This document shows, piece by piece, positions 17,778-25,392 of a stretch of DNA of 64,000 bases. The notes below the pieces were generated by a model. That model was given only the letters and a program-made list of their open reading frames with translations, made no database searches and was not told where the DNA came from. The DNA is taken from positions 1,116,001 to 1,180,000 of the forward strand of contig NZ_CP059897.1 of NCBI RefSeq assembly GCF_014126615.1, given 5' to 3'. The stretch is from Ciceribacter thiooxidans. Its GTDB lineage: Bacteria > Pseudomonadota > Alphaproteobacteria > Rhizobiales > Rhizobiaceae. Position numbers and translations under genes: made by a program. How positions within the stretch are numbered: the first letter of the stretch is position 1; every line of letters starts with the position of its first letter.

Positions 17778-19974
17778 AGAGGCCTTGCTCCTTGAGGGTC
17801 CCGACATCGAGTCCGAGGGGGTGGAGTACCTTTTCCAGCGCCACGACGACACCCTGGGCCATGTCGCGACCGCCACAGACCATGACCTGCGCACCGCGGG
17901 AGATCATGTGGCGCAGCACGTCGGCATCTGCCGCGAGCTTGTGCTGGACATAGGCGCGCTCCTCGCTGCGGGAGAAGGCGGTCCGGACACCGGAGAGACG
18001 GCGGTCGGTGAGCCAGGCCCGCAGATCCTCGCGGTAGAGGAAGTCGGAATTCGGGTTGCGTCCGCCGAAGTAGAGGTGGATTGGACGCCGGCCGCTGTTG
18101 TTGCGGATGAAGCCGGTCAGCGGACCGATGCCGGTGCCGGCGCCGATCAGGATCAGCGGCTCCTTGCCGCGGCGCGGGCGGAAGGCGGGGTTCGGCTTGA
18201 CGAAGGCTTCGATGGCATCGCCGGGCCTCAGGCCATGCAGGTAGCCGGAGCAGAGGCCGCCGGGCTGCTTGCGCACGCAGATCTCCAAGACGCCGTCCCG
18301 CGCCGAACTCGCGAGCGAATAGAAGCGCGGCAGATCGCTTCCGGGCGGGAGGATGCCGACCAGGTCGCCGGCATGGAAGCGCGGCAGAGACGGGCGGAGG
18401 AGGCGGGCGAGAAGCCCTTTTCTCTTTCCCTCGGCTGCGGCAAAGCGGAGAACGGATGTCGGTGCCTGCACTTCGGTGCCGTAGTCGATACGGTCGACGA
18501 GCATCAGGCGCGCCGTCTTCGGGCGGGCGGCGACATGGACGAGCGAGAGCGGGGTGCCGACGCGCTGGCCGATCTCCTCGCCCCAGCGGGCGAATTCCTG
18601 CGCCGACTGGCGATCGATCGTGGCGAACGGCGCAAGCTGACGCCAGCCTTTGGCGACGAGCGCTTCCTCGACCGCGCGGGCGAAACCGCAGAAGCTGGGG
18701 AACTGGCGGTCGCCGAAGCCGAGAACGGCGACGGGAAACGCCGGAGCCGTCGGGATCGCCTCGAGCTTGTCGAGGAACTGGCGGGCCGAGGCGGGTGCTG
18801 CACCATCGCCATAGGTGGCGGCGAGAACGAACATCCGCTCTGCGTGTTTGTAGGTCTTGGCAAGGTCGTTCATCGCGCCGGTGTGGACCTTGTGGCCGGC
18901 GGCGGTGAGCGCCTCGTGCAGGGTCTTGGCGAAGCCCCAGGTGGTGTTGCCCTCGCTGCCGACCAGGATCACCGTATCGGCCGACTGTGCGCTGTGATTA
19001 TGGGCGATCTTCGGGCTTGCGGCACGCCGCCGCCACCAGATCAGAACGCCCGTCGCGGCGAAGAAGGGAACGGCGAGCGCCGAGGGGCCGAGGAGCAGGG
19101 CGAACCACCACAGGCCCTGACCCGTGTGCAGCATGAAAATGGTCTCGGAGACAGTCTTCACCATGCCGTTCGGCATGTAGTTCAGGAGTTCGCCGGTCGC
19201 CTGGTCGACATAGCCCTTGCCGGCGGACGTCGTCAGCGTGAAGGCGTCGTTCAGGTCTCCCTGATAGGGAAAGCGCAGCTCCCGCAGATCGGCGATGCTG
19301 GTCGCCTTGAAGGGTGCGATGTCGCCGATCGCCATGGCTTGCGCGCCGGCGACGGCGTCGGGGAAATCCGGTTCCGCGTCGGAACCGTCGGGGATCATGC
19401 CGAAGGTCGCGAGCGACATATAGAGGCCGGTCAGGGCCGACACGGCGAGGCCGGGGAGGGCGAGGCGGCCGAGCTCGGCATGCCAGCGCCGGATGCCGTC
19501 GCCGCGGATCGGGGAAAAGAGCTTGCGCCAGCCGCCGAGGCGGCTTGCAAGAAGCATGATGCCGGTGAGGCTCAGGAGGAGCATCGCCGCGGCACCGACG
19601 CCGGCGGCCACGCGGCCGGCATTGCCGGCAAAGAAGCTGCGGTGCAGCTGGGTCACGGTCCGCGCGAAATCCGACGGCGCGTAGGGCCCGATCTTGTCGC
19701 CGGTCTTCGGGTCGACGACATCGGCGCCCGGGACATCGCCATTGAAATAATAGACGACGACCGCGCCGGAGGGCTTGCGTTCGATGCGCTCGACGCCCGG
19801 ATATTTCTCCGCCACCGCCTCGGCGAGACCGGCGACGCTGATCCCGGCCGGTGCGCCGGCAGACCGGGCTTGCTCCCATGCGGGAAGGACGGCCAGCATC
19901 GCGCCTGTCGCCGCGATGACGGTGACGAGGAGGGTGACGATCAGGCCCGGAAGGGAATGGAGGTGGCGGAGCAT
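17758..19974 (-). CDS. PepSY transmembrane protein fused to flavodoxin and ferredoxin-reductase domains
   Basis: A 738-residue membrane flavoprotein. Residues 1-320 are a PepSY-TM module with four membrane segments (about 10-30, 122-143, 170-192, 287-313) and His111, His165 and His283 as candidate haem ligands. About 334-470 is a flavodoxin domain (ILVGSEGNTTWGFAK). About 480-738 is an FAD/NADPH reductase with RFYSLASS at 550-557, GAGTGIGPLTGF at 611-622 and VCGGRDMAQG near the end. It would move electrons from cytosolic NADPH across the membrane to exported acceptors. It is encoded between the DUF2271 gene and apbE. Confidence 0.85.
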   Translation of the reverse strand: MLRHLHSLPGLIVTLLVTVIAATGAMLAVLPAWEQARSAGAPAGISVAGLAEAVAEKYPGVERIERKPSGAVVVYYFNGDVPGADVVDPKTGDKIGPYAPSDFARTVTQLHRSFFAGNAGRVAAGVGAAAMLLLSLTGIMLLASRLGGWRKLFSPIRGDGIRRWHAELGRLALPGLAVSALTGLYMSLATFGMIPDGSDAEPDFPDAVAGAQAMAIGDIAPFKATSIADLRELRFPYQGDLNDAFTLTTSAGKGYVDQATGELLNYMPNGMVKTVSETIFMLHTGQGLWWFALLLGPSALAVPFFAATGVLIWWRRRAASPKIAHNHSAQSADTVILVGSEGNTTWGFAKTLHEALTAAGHKVHTGAMNDLAKTYKHAERMFVLAATYGDGAAPASARQFLDKLEAIPTAPAFPVAVLGFGDRQFPSFCGFARAVEEALVAKGWRQLAPFATIDRQSAQEFARWGEEIGQRVGTPLSLVHVAARPKTARLMLVDRIDYGTEVQAPTSVLRFAAAEGKRKGLLARLLRPSLPRFHAGDLVGILPPGSDLPRFYSLASSARDGVLEICVRKQPGGLCSGYLHGLRPGDAIEAFVKPNPAFRPRRGKEPLILIGAGTGIGPLTGFIRNNSGRRPIHLYFGGRNPNSDFLYREDLRAWLTDRRLSGVRTAFSRSEERAYVQHKLAADADVLRHMISRGAQVMVCGGRDMAQGVVVALEKVLHPLGLDVGTLKEQGLYVEDVY

Positions 19975-19992
19975 TGCGGGACTTCCAGTCTG

Positions 19993-20463
19993 TTACATGT
20001 CGTAGGTGAAGGCTTTCACGTAGCCGCGGCCCTTGACGGGCTTGCCGGCTCCGGCTGAGGTCAGCGGTACGGTCACGTCGGAGGGATTTTCGCGCATGTC
20101 CTCGACGGCAGTGTCGATGTGGATCTCGTAGCCGGCATCGATCAGCGTGTCGGCGAGATCGAGCGTGATCCCGAGCGTCTGGCCGCTGCCGACGCTCGCG
20201 CCGGTGATGCCGTCGATCTCGGAGCGGTTGCCGCCGCTCAGCCGGCGCCAGTCGGTCAGGTGGCGGTAGTATTTGGACTTGCCGCCGGCCATCCACAGCG
20301 TGCCGGCATATTGCCCGGAGGCGTCGGTCACGTAGATGACGACATAGGCGCCGTCGCCGCCGTAATTGGCGAGTTGGGTCTTGAAGGTGACCTGGCGGGC
20401 CTCCGCCATGGCGGGAGCCGCGACGACGGTGGCGAGCGCGAGCGCAGATGCAATCTTGTTCAT
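19993..20463 (-). CDS. DUF2271 periplasmic protein with an ApbE-type flavinylation motif
   Basis: A 156-residue exported protein with a signal peptide of about 20-22 residues (PAMAEA). DUF2271 features are the FKTQLANYGGDGAYVVIYV and TLWMAGGKSKYYRHL segments. Residues 84-90 read DGITGAS, which fits the FMN-attachment motif D-x-x-(S/T)-G-A-(T/S) used by ApbE, with Ser90 as the predicted flavinylated residue. It is followed 18 nt later by the PepSY flavoreductase gene and then apbE, so it probably is the flavin-carrying periplasmic electron acceptor. The motif is read directly; modification is inferred. Confidence 0.82.
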   Translation of the reverse strand: MNKIASALALATVVAAPAMAEARQVTFKTQLANYGGDGAYVVIYVTDASGQYAGTLWMAGGKSKYYRHLTDWRRLSGGNRSEIDGITGASVGSGQTLGITLDLADTLIDAGYEIHIDTAVEDMRENPSDVTVPLTSAGAGKPVKGRGYVKAFTYDM

Positions 20464-20588
20464 GTCCTGTCTCCAATGATGGATCGTAAAGTTGCTATTG
20501 GCGTCGGATAGCCGCGGGCAGGGGCACCCGTACCGCGGGCCACCGAAGTGGCCCGCCGGCCGAAGACGTCGCATAGGAAGCGGGTTCG

Positions 20589-21029
20589 TTACTGGATGAT
20601 GACCTTCGGTCTTGCGCCGTTCTTGAAGAGCCCGTTCGCCGGGGGCGTCGCCTTGATCGGCATCGGAGCGACGTCACTGGCTGCCGTTCCGCGCCGGTTA
20701 TCGTGATCGTCGTCCTCTTCTTCGCGATCGCCGTCATGGCGCTCGCGTTTGTGGTCGCGGAAGCTCTCGTCTTCCATTTCCACGATTTCCAGCGTCGAGG
20801 GATTGACCTTCACCTCGATCTGCCGGCCGGAAGCGTCAGTTGCGAAGATCTGGTAGCAACCGTCGTCGGTGCGGATCTTGCGAACGGTCCAGCCGCGCTC
20901 TTCCGCCATCTTCTGGATGACGTTGCGCGGCTGCCAGTCGGCCATGGGCACATCGCAGTCGTCGTCTGCGAGCGCGATGCCGCCGAGACCGGCATAGAGC
21001 AGGGCGGCTGCAAGGGCTTGATATTTCAT
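20589..21029 (-). CDS. PepSY-domain periplasmic protein
   Basis: A 146-residue exported protein. A signal peptide (1-21, cleavage before DDDCD) is followed by one PepSY domain (about 37-92: VIQKMAEERGWTVRKIRTDDG and IEVKVNPSTLEIVEME), then a very acidic/basic low-complexity tail (RDHKRERHDGDREEEDDD) that could bind metal, and a hydrophobic end. The ATG at 21029 is preferred over an upstream one because the signal peptide begins there. It leads the minus-strand redox cluster and is divergent from the two-component genes, a typical sensor-target arrangement. Confidence 0.78.
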   Translation of the reverse strand: MKYQALAAALLYAGLGGIALADDDCDVPMADWQPRNVIQKMAEERGWTVRKIRTDDGCYQIFATDASGRQIEVKVNPSTLEIVEMEDESFRDHKRERHDGDREEEDDDHDNRRGTAASDVAPMPIKATPPANGLFKNGARPKVIIQ

Positions 21030-21110
21030 TCTCGGTGTCCTCTGACTATTGTCTGGCTGGACCATGCATGGTGATCCTGACAGCGACCTGAAAGGCGGAA
21101 AGATTTTCTT

Positions 21111-21128
21111 TCAGCTTGTTGTCAGCTT
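21111..21128. promoter_or_regulatory. Direct repeat, candidate response-regulator site
   Basis: TCAGCTT at 21111-21117 and again at 21122-21128, an 11-bp period typical of OmpR-family binding sites. It lies between the divergent PepSY gene and the response-regulator gene. A weaker pair, CTGACA at 21077 and CTGAAA at 21088, has the same period. Confidence 0.4.
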
Positions 21129-21179
21129 TGGCTGATAGCGCGTTCATGTAAATATCAAGATGGAAAAGGGCCGGGAATC

Positions 21180-21839
21180 GTGCGCGTGCTGCTGGTGGAG
21201 GATGATGGTGGGTTGGGGGCTGCTGTGCGCGACCAGATTGCCGCGGACGGACATGTCGTCGACTGGGCGCGGCGCCTCGATCTCGCGGAGGACTACCTGC
21301 GCACGACCGGCTACGACCTCATCCTGCTCGACCTGATGCTGCCGGACGGCCGGGGCATTCCCTTCCTGCGCGCACGGCGGGGCGGGGGCGACGTGACGCC
21401 GGTCATCATCCTGACCGCACTCGACCAGATTTCGGACCGTATTGAAGGACTGGATGCCGGCGCCGACGACTATCTGGTGAAACCCTTCGACCTCAGCGAG
21501 CTCTCGGCGCGCGTGAAGGCGGTGGCGCGCCGCTATACTGGAAACCCCAATCCGCTCGTCACCATCGGTGAGCTGCAAGTGGATCTCGCCGCCCGCAGCG
21601 TGACCCGCAACGGCAAGCCCGTGCCGCTGACGGCCCGCGAGTGGGTGCTCTTCGAGGCCTTCCTCCAGCATCCCGGCATGCTGCTCTCCAAGCCGCAGCT
21701 CGAGGAGCGTCTCTATTCCTTCGACGACGAGATCGAAAGCAATGCGATCGAGGTCTATGTGAGCCGTCTGCGGCGCAAGCTCGGGCATGACGTGATCGAG
21801 ACCGTGCGCGGCATGGGCTACCGGTTGCGTCAGTCATGA
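21180..21839 (+). CDS. OmpR-family response regulator
   Basis: A 219-residue two-component regulator with a GTG start. The receiver domain has acidic VEDD at residues 6-9, phospho-acceptor Asp51 in LILLDLMLPDG, and Lys in DYLVKPFDLSEL. The C-terminal winged helix includes LTAREWVLFEAFLQHPG and IEVYVSRLRRKLG. It resembles the QseB/TctD/PmrA group. It overlaps the kinase gene by 4 nt and is divergent from the PepSY/DUF2271/ApbE cluster, its probable target. Confidence 0.9.
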   Translation: MRVLLVEDDGGLGAAVRDQIAADGHVVDWARRLDLAEDYLRTTGYDLILLDLMLPDGRGIPFLRARRGGGDVTPVIILTALDQISDRIEGLDAGADDYLVKPFDLSELSARVKAVARRYTGNPNPLVTIGELQVDLAARSVTRNGKPVPLTAREWVLFEAFLQHPGMLLSKPQLEERLYSFDDEIESNAIEVYVSRLRRKLGHDVIETVRGMGYRLRQS

Positions 21840-23173
21840 GGAAGAGGGCGAGCCTTCAACGGCATCTCTCGCTCGGACTCGCGATCGGCGTGAGTGTGAT
21901 GTGGATCGCGGCGACGGCGGCGGCCGCGCTCATCGTGCGTGCGGAGCTCGACGAGGTTTTCGACAGCGCAATGCAGGAAACCGCCCAGCGGATCCTGCCG
22001 CTCGCGGTGATCGATATCATCAGCCAGGGCGAGGAACGCCCGCCGCAGCGCATTCTCACGATCCGCAAGCACGACGAACACCTGAACTACGTCGTGCGCG
22101 ACGAGAAGGGCAACGTCCTGATGCGCTCCCACGACGCGGAGCTCGCGATCTTCCCGCCCTTCGAGAAGACCGGCTTCGCGACCACCGAGACGCACCGCCT
22201 CTACTCCGAAGCCGCGGTGCGCGGTACCGTCACCATCACCATCGCCGAGCCGCTCGGCGACCGGCGCAAGGCGACGCTCGATGCGGCCATGGCGCTCGCC
22301 CTGCCGCTCGGCGCCCTGATTCCGGCAAGCTTCGTCGGCGTATGGTGGCTGGTCCGGCGCAGCATGCGGCCCGTTCATGTCTTCGGCGACCAGATCGAAC
22401 GGCGCGGCAGCGGCGATCTAACCCCCGTCGACACGGCCTCGCTGCCGCGCGAGATCACTCCCATCGCGGACGGCGTCAACCGGCTGATGGAGCGGTTGCG
22501 GCGGGCGCTCGAGGCGGAGCGGACCTTTACCGCAAACAGCGCACACGAATTGCGCACGCCGATCGCCGCCGCACTCGCACAGACCCAGCGGCTCGTGGCC
22601 GAGGCGCCGCGCGGCCCGTTGCAGGACCGCGCGCGGGACATCGAAGGGGCGTTGCACTCGCTCGCGCGCCTCGGGGAGAAGCTGATGCAGCTCGCCAAGG
22701 CGGAGGGCGGCGGCCTTATCGCCGCCAAGCCCCACAACCTGGTGCCCATCCTCTCGCTCGTCGCCAACGATTTCACGCGGACGGCGGCGACCGCCGACCG
22801 GCTCGATCTCAGTTTGCCGAAGGAGCCGGTGATGTCGCGCATGGATGCGGATGTCTTCGCGATCCTTGCACGCAACCTCATCGAAAACGGCCTGAAACAC
22901 GCCCCCGCCGGAACTCGCGTCGCGGTGTCGCTGACGTCGGAACGGGTGTTTTCCGTCAGCAATGCCGGGTCGTCGGTCGCCCCGGAAGTGCTGAAGACGC
23001 TGACGCGGCGTTTCGCGCGTGGCGAGACCTCCACCGACGGAACGGGGCTCGGGCTGGCGATCGCGGAATCGATTTCCGCCGGCGCCGGCGCGCGGCTCGA
23101 ACTGCTCTCGCCGGCGAGCGGCCGGGAGGACGGGTTCGAGGCGAGGGTCTATCTTGACGCGGGCCAGGCATAG
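21836..23173 (+). CDS. Sensor histidine kinase
   Basis: A 445-residue membrane histidine kinase. TM1 lies at about 13-36, a periplasmic segment at about 37-150, and TM2 at about 151-173. A HAMP-like linker is followed by the H-box NSAHELRTPIAAAL with phospho-acceptor His237, the N-box NLIENGLKHAP and the G-box DGTGLGLAIAES. ATG overlaps the regulator stop (ATGA). The signal is unknown; context suggests redox, flavin or metal stress. The end is followed by an unrelated toxin-antitoxin pair. Confidence 0.9.
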   Translation: MRKRASLQRHLSLGLAIGVSVMWIAATAAAALIVRAELDEVFDSAMQETAQRILPLAVIDIISQGEERPPQRILTIRKHDEHLNYVVRDEKGNVLMRSHDAELAIFPPFEKTGFATTETHRLYSEAAVRGTVTITIAEPLGDRRKATLDAAMALALPLGALIPASFVGVWWLVRRSMRPVHVFGDQIERRGSGDLTPVDTASLPREITPIADGVNRLMERLRRALEAERTFTANSAHELRTPIAAALAQTQRLVAEAPRGPLQDRARDIEGALHSLARLGEKLMQLAKAEGGGLIAAKPHNLVPILSLVANDFTRTAATADRLDLSLPKEPVMSRMDADVFAILARNLIENGLKHAPAGTRVAVSLTSERVFSVSNAGSSVAPEVLKTLTRRFARGETSTDGTGLGLAIAESISAGAGARLELLSPASGREDGFEARVYLDAGQA

Positions 23174-23345
23174 GTTCCTTGACCGAGCCGAGGCGCCTGG
23201 CGCGGGCCCGCATATGCCAAGCTGCGGCCAGTTATCGCGGCCATCACGATGCGCAATCGACACGGACCTCTGTCGCTGCTCTCTCGACTTGCAAATTATA
23301 ATAAAATGCATAGACTAAGAACAGTTAATTGCAGGAATTCGAAAC

Positions 23346-23807
23346 ATGGCAGCAGAGACTATAGACCACGGAATGCTGGCCGAATTGGTTGCGGCAGGAG
23401 CAGTCCGCACCGCGCATGTTGTCGGGCAACCAGGCGGCTGGTCGCTGAGGGTGAAATACGGCGCGGCGGAGCGTGCGCTAGCCGCACAGCGCAGCCGACA
23501 GGTGCGTATTTTTCGGCGTATGGAGACCCTCGTTTCCTATCTTCAAGATTTAGGAATTGAACGCTTCGACGTCGACGCAGCTGACTATGCGGTCGAGGGC
23601 GGAAGGTTGCGGCCGGATAGGGCCGAAGCAATGCGTCGCGCACACGAGGCGGCGGGTCACGACCAGTGGTTTCGTGCGCAGGTCGAGGAAGCGATAAGTG
23701 AAGCCGACGACCCGAATACCGAATGGGTGTCTCATGAAGAAGTCAGACAGGGCATTGCTCGCCAGCGGGCTAGACTGCTGGCGCGGATCAACGGCGATAA
23801 CGCGTGA
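23346..23807 (+). CDS. Antitoxin of a ParE-type toxin-antitoxin pair, with extra N-terminal domain
   Basis: A 153-residue protein whose C-terminal third (DQWFRAQVEEAISEADDPN then EWVSHEEV) matches the toxin-binding segment of ParD-like antitoxins. The N-terminal about 90 residues (VVGQPGGWSLRVKYG, ERFDVDAADY) replace the usual short DNA-binding domain and are of no family I can name. The GTG start of the toxin overlaps its stop, the usual coupling. A TATAAT at 23297-23302 in an AT-rich leader may be its promoter. Base composition just upstream is lower in GC than the neighbours, hinting at acquisition. Confidence 0.7.
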   Translation: MAAETIDHGMLAELVAAGAVRTAHVVGQPGGWSLRVKYGAAERALAAQRSRQVRIFRRMETLVSYLQDLGIERFDVDAADYAVEGGRLRPDRAEAMRRAHEAAGHDQWFRAQVEEAISEADDPNTEWVSHEEVRQGIARQRARLLARINGDNA

Positions 23808-24085
23808 ACATCGTCTGGTTGCCGAAGGCACAGGCCGGGCTCGCTCACGCCATAGACTACATCGCGGAGCAAAATCCCAGCGCCGCACTCGGCCAACTCC
23901 GGGAGATTGAACAGCAGAGCGACATACTGGCAGATCATCCGGAGATCGGACGGGCCGGACGCCGACGCGGAACGCGCGAACTGGTCATAAGCCGCACGTC
24001 TTTCATTCTTGTCTACCGCGTGCGGGCGAGAGCGAGGCGCGTCGAGGTGCTTCGCCTTCTCCATGGTGCGCAGAAATGGCCATGA
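23804..24085 (+). CDS. ParE/RelE-family toxin
   Basis: A 93-residue toxin of the ParE/RelE superfamily. It shows the N-terminal strand (NIVWLPKAQAGLAHAIDYIAE), then LADHPEIGRAGRRRGTRELVI and FILVYRVRARARRVEVLRLLHGAQKWP. The conserved Arg of the Gly-x-Arg and the His-Gly-x-x-x-W/P end are typical of ParE proteins, which poison gyrase. It overlaps the antitoxin by 4 nt with a GTG start and is convergent with the SDR gene. Whether it acts on gyrase or mRNA is not visible. Confidence 0.85.
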   Translation: MNIVWLPKAQAGLAHAIDYIAEQNPSAALGQLREIEQQSDILADHPEIGRAGRRRGTRELVISRTSFILVYRVRARARRVEVLRLLHGAQKWP

Positions 24086-24160
24086 CCGAGCGGACGCTCG
24101 GATATCGCGCCAGTCCTGAGAAGGGTGCCCGGCGACGCGGACGTTGTGCAATGGCCAAGC

Positions 24161-24943
24161 TCACAGCAAGAGGCCCTGTGCCCCGTCGATCCAGAGCGGC
24201 GTGCCGGTGATGTGGCGCGCCCTGTCCGACGACAGGAAGATGATCGCGTCAGCGACGTCTCCGCTGGTGCCCGGCCGGCCTTCGCTCAGCGGCACCTTGC
24301 CCTCGGGATATTCGACGGGAAATGCGGTCTCTTCCGGATGGCGTATCGAGGTGTTCTCCTCGATGCTGGTCGCAATGGCGCCGGGGCAGACGACGTTCAC
24401 CCGGATGTGATGGCGCGCAAGCTCGAGCGCCGTCTGCTGGACGATGGCGACCTGGGCCGCCTTGGTGGCGGTATAGGCCGAGGCACCCGGCGAGCTGAAA
24501 GTGCGTGTGCCGTTGATCGAGGAAACCACGACGATCGCGCCGCCACCGTTCGCCTTCATATGCGGCACGCAGAAATGCAGGGTCAGATAGGTTCCTCGGA
24601 GGTTTACGGCGATCGTGCGGTCGAATTCCGGCGGTTGCAGTTCGTCGATCGGAGCCCAGACGCCGTTGATGCCGGCATTGGCAACGACCACGTCCGGTGG
24701 CCCGAACCGCTCGACGAGATCCCGCACCGCCGCGCGCATCTGGTCCTCGTCCGAAACGTCGGCGACGAGCACCGCCGCACGCCCGCCACCTCGTTCGATT
24801 TCCTCCTGCACGTCCTCGAGCTCGTCCCTGGTCCGGCCGAGGAGGCCGACGGATGCCCCGAGCGCGGCGAATTGCACCCCTGTCGCCCGGCCGATACCGG
24901 AGCCCGCACCAGTCACCAGAACAGTCTTTCCCTGGAAGTTCAT
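24161..24943 (-). CDS. Short-chain dehydrogenase/reductase
   Basis: A 260-residue classical SDR. Cofactor motif TGAGSGIG near residues 11-18, NAG in VVVANAGING, catalytic Ser in VVSSINGT and AYTATK with the active-site Tyr and Lys. Of two in-frame ATGs the second (24943) is preferred because AGGAGG lies 6 nt before it. It is preceded by a GGAAC-N17-GGTT element at 25018-25043, a possible general-stress promoter. The substrate is unknown. It is convergent with the ParE toxin gene. Confidence 0.82.
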   Translation of the reverse strand: MNFQGKTVLVTGAGSGIGRATGVQFAALGASVGLLGRTRDELEDVQEEIERGGGRAAVLVADVSDEDQMRAAVRDLVERFGPPDVVVANAGINGVWAPIDELQPPEFDRTIAVNLRGTYLTLHFCVPHMKANGGGAIVVVSSINGTRTFSSPGASAYTATKAAQVAIVQQTALELARHHIRVNVVCPGAIATSIEENTSIRHPEETAFPVEYPEGKVPLSEGRPGTSGDVADAIIFLSSDRARHITGTPLWIDGAQGLLL

Positions 24944-25017
24944 GGCCATCCTCCTGCCGGTTCCGCCGTTCCGCGTCGCTTCGCCGGCGTGTGGTGGCCG
25001 GGCGAGGGCGATGACTG

Positions 25018-25043
25018 AACCCGGAATACCCGCGCAAGGTTCC
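25018..25043 (-). promoter_or_regulatory. Possible EcfG-type promoter for the SDR gene
   Basis: On the minus strand GGAAC at 25043-25039, 17 nt, GGTT at 25021-25018. It lies 75 nt upstream of the start at 24943. Confidence 0.35.
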
Positions 25044-25123
25044 TCGCGGACGGCTCAGGCCCGGTGCCAGGTGGTTTCCCGAGATTGTCCTCCCTGCAAT
25101 TTCAGGCTACGCTAAAATAGCTC

Positions 25124-25148
25124 GGACCTTTCGTGAGCCAGTGTCGTT
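25124..25148 (+). promoter_or_regulatory. Possible EcfG-type promoter
   Basis: GGACC at 25124-25128 (one mismatch to GGAAC), 16 nt, CGTT at 25145-25148. It lies just before the small gene at 25174. Together with the site at 25018-25043 it would form a divergent stress-promoter pair. Confidence 0.4.
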
Positions 25149-25173
25149 TAACCTTCATATGCGGGAGGAGCAG

Positions 25174-25365
25174 ATGACCCATCACGTTGACAATCGCCAG
25201 GTGCGCGAACCCGGCAAGAAGCCAGTCTATGACGTTTCCGACTATTGCCGGCGCAACGGTATCGACAAGTCAGAGGCGCGCAAGCTGATGAAGGCGCTCG
25301 GTCAGTTCGCAACCCATCATGAGCTTTCGATGAACGCCGTGGCACGTCCACCAAAATACCGGTGA
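25174..25365 (+). CDS. Small hypothetical protein (DUF3606-like length)
   Basis: A 63-residue soluble protein. The ATG at 25174 has GGGAGGAGCAG upstream. After a basic N-terminus it has VYDVSDYCRRNGIDKSEARK and LMKALGQFATHHELSMNA, one compact helix-turn-helix-like unit reminiscent of small DUF3606-type stress proteins; this is a loose resemblance. It has a candidate EcfG-type promoter 25 nt upstream and is convergent with the kinase gene. Confidence 0.5.
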   Translation: MTHHVDNRQVREPGKKPVYDVSDYCRRNGIDKSEARKLMKALGQFATHHELSMNAVARPPKYR

Positions 25366-25392
25366 GCTGAAGCGCCTCGTGCCCGACACGTC

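Noticed and set aside
17707..20058. 783-codon plus-strand frame opposite the flavoreductase
   Set aside because: It is complementary to the PepSY-flavodoxin-FNR gene, which has clear motifs; the plus frame has none.
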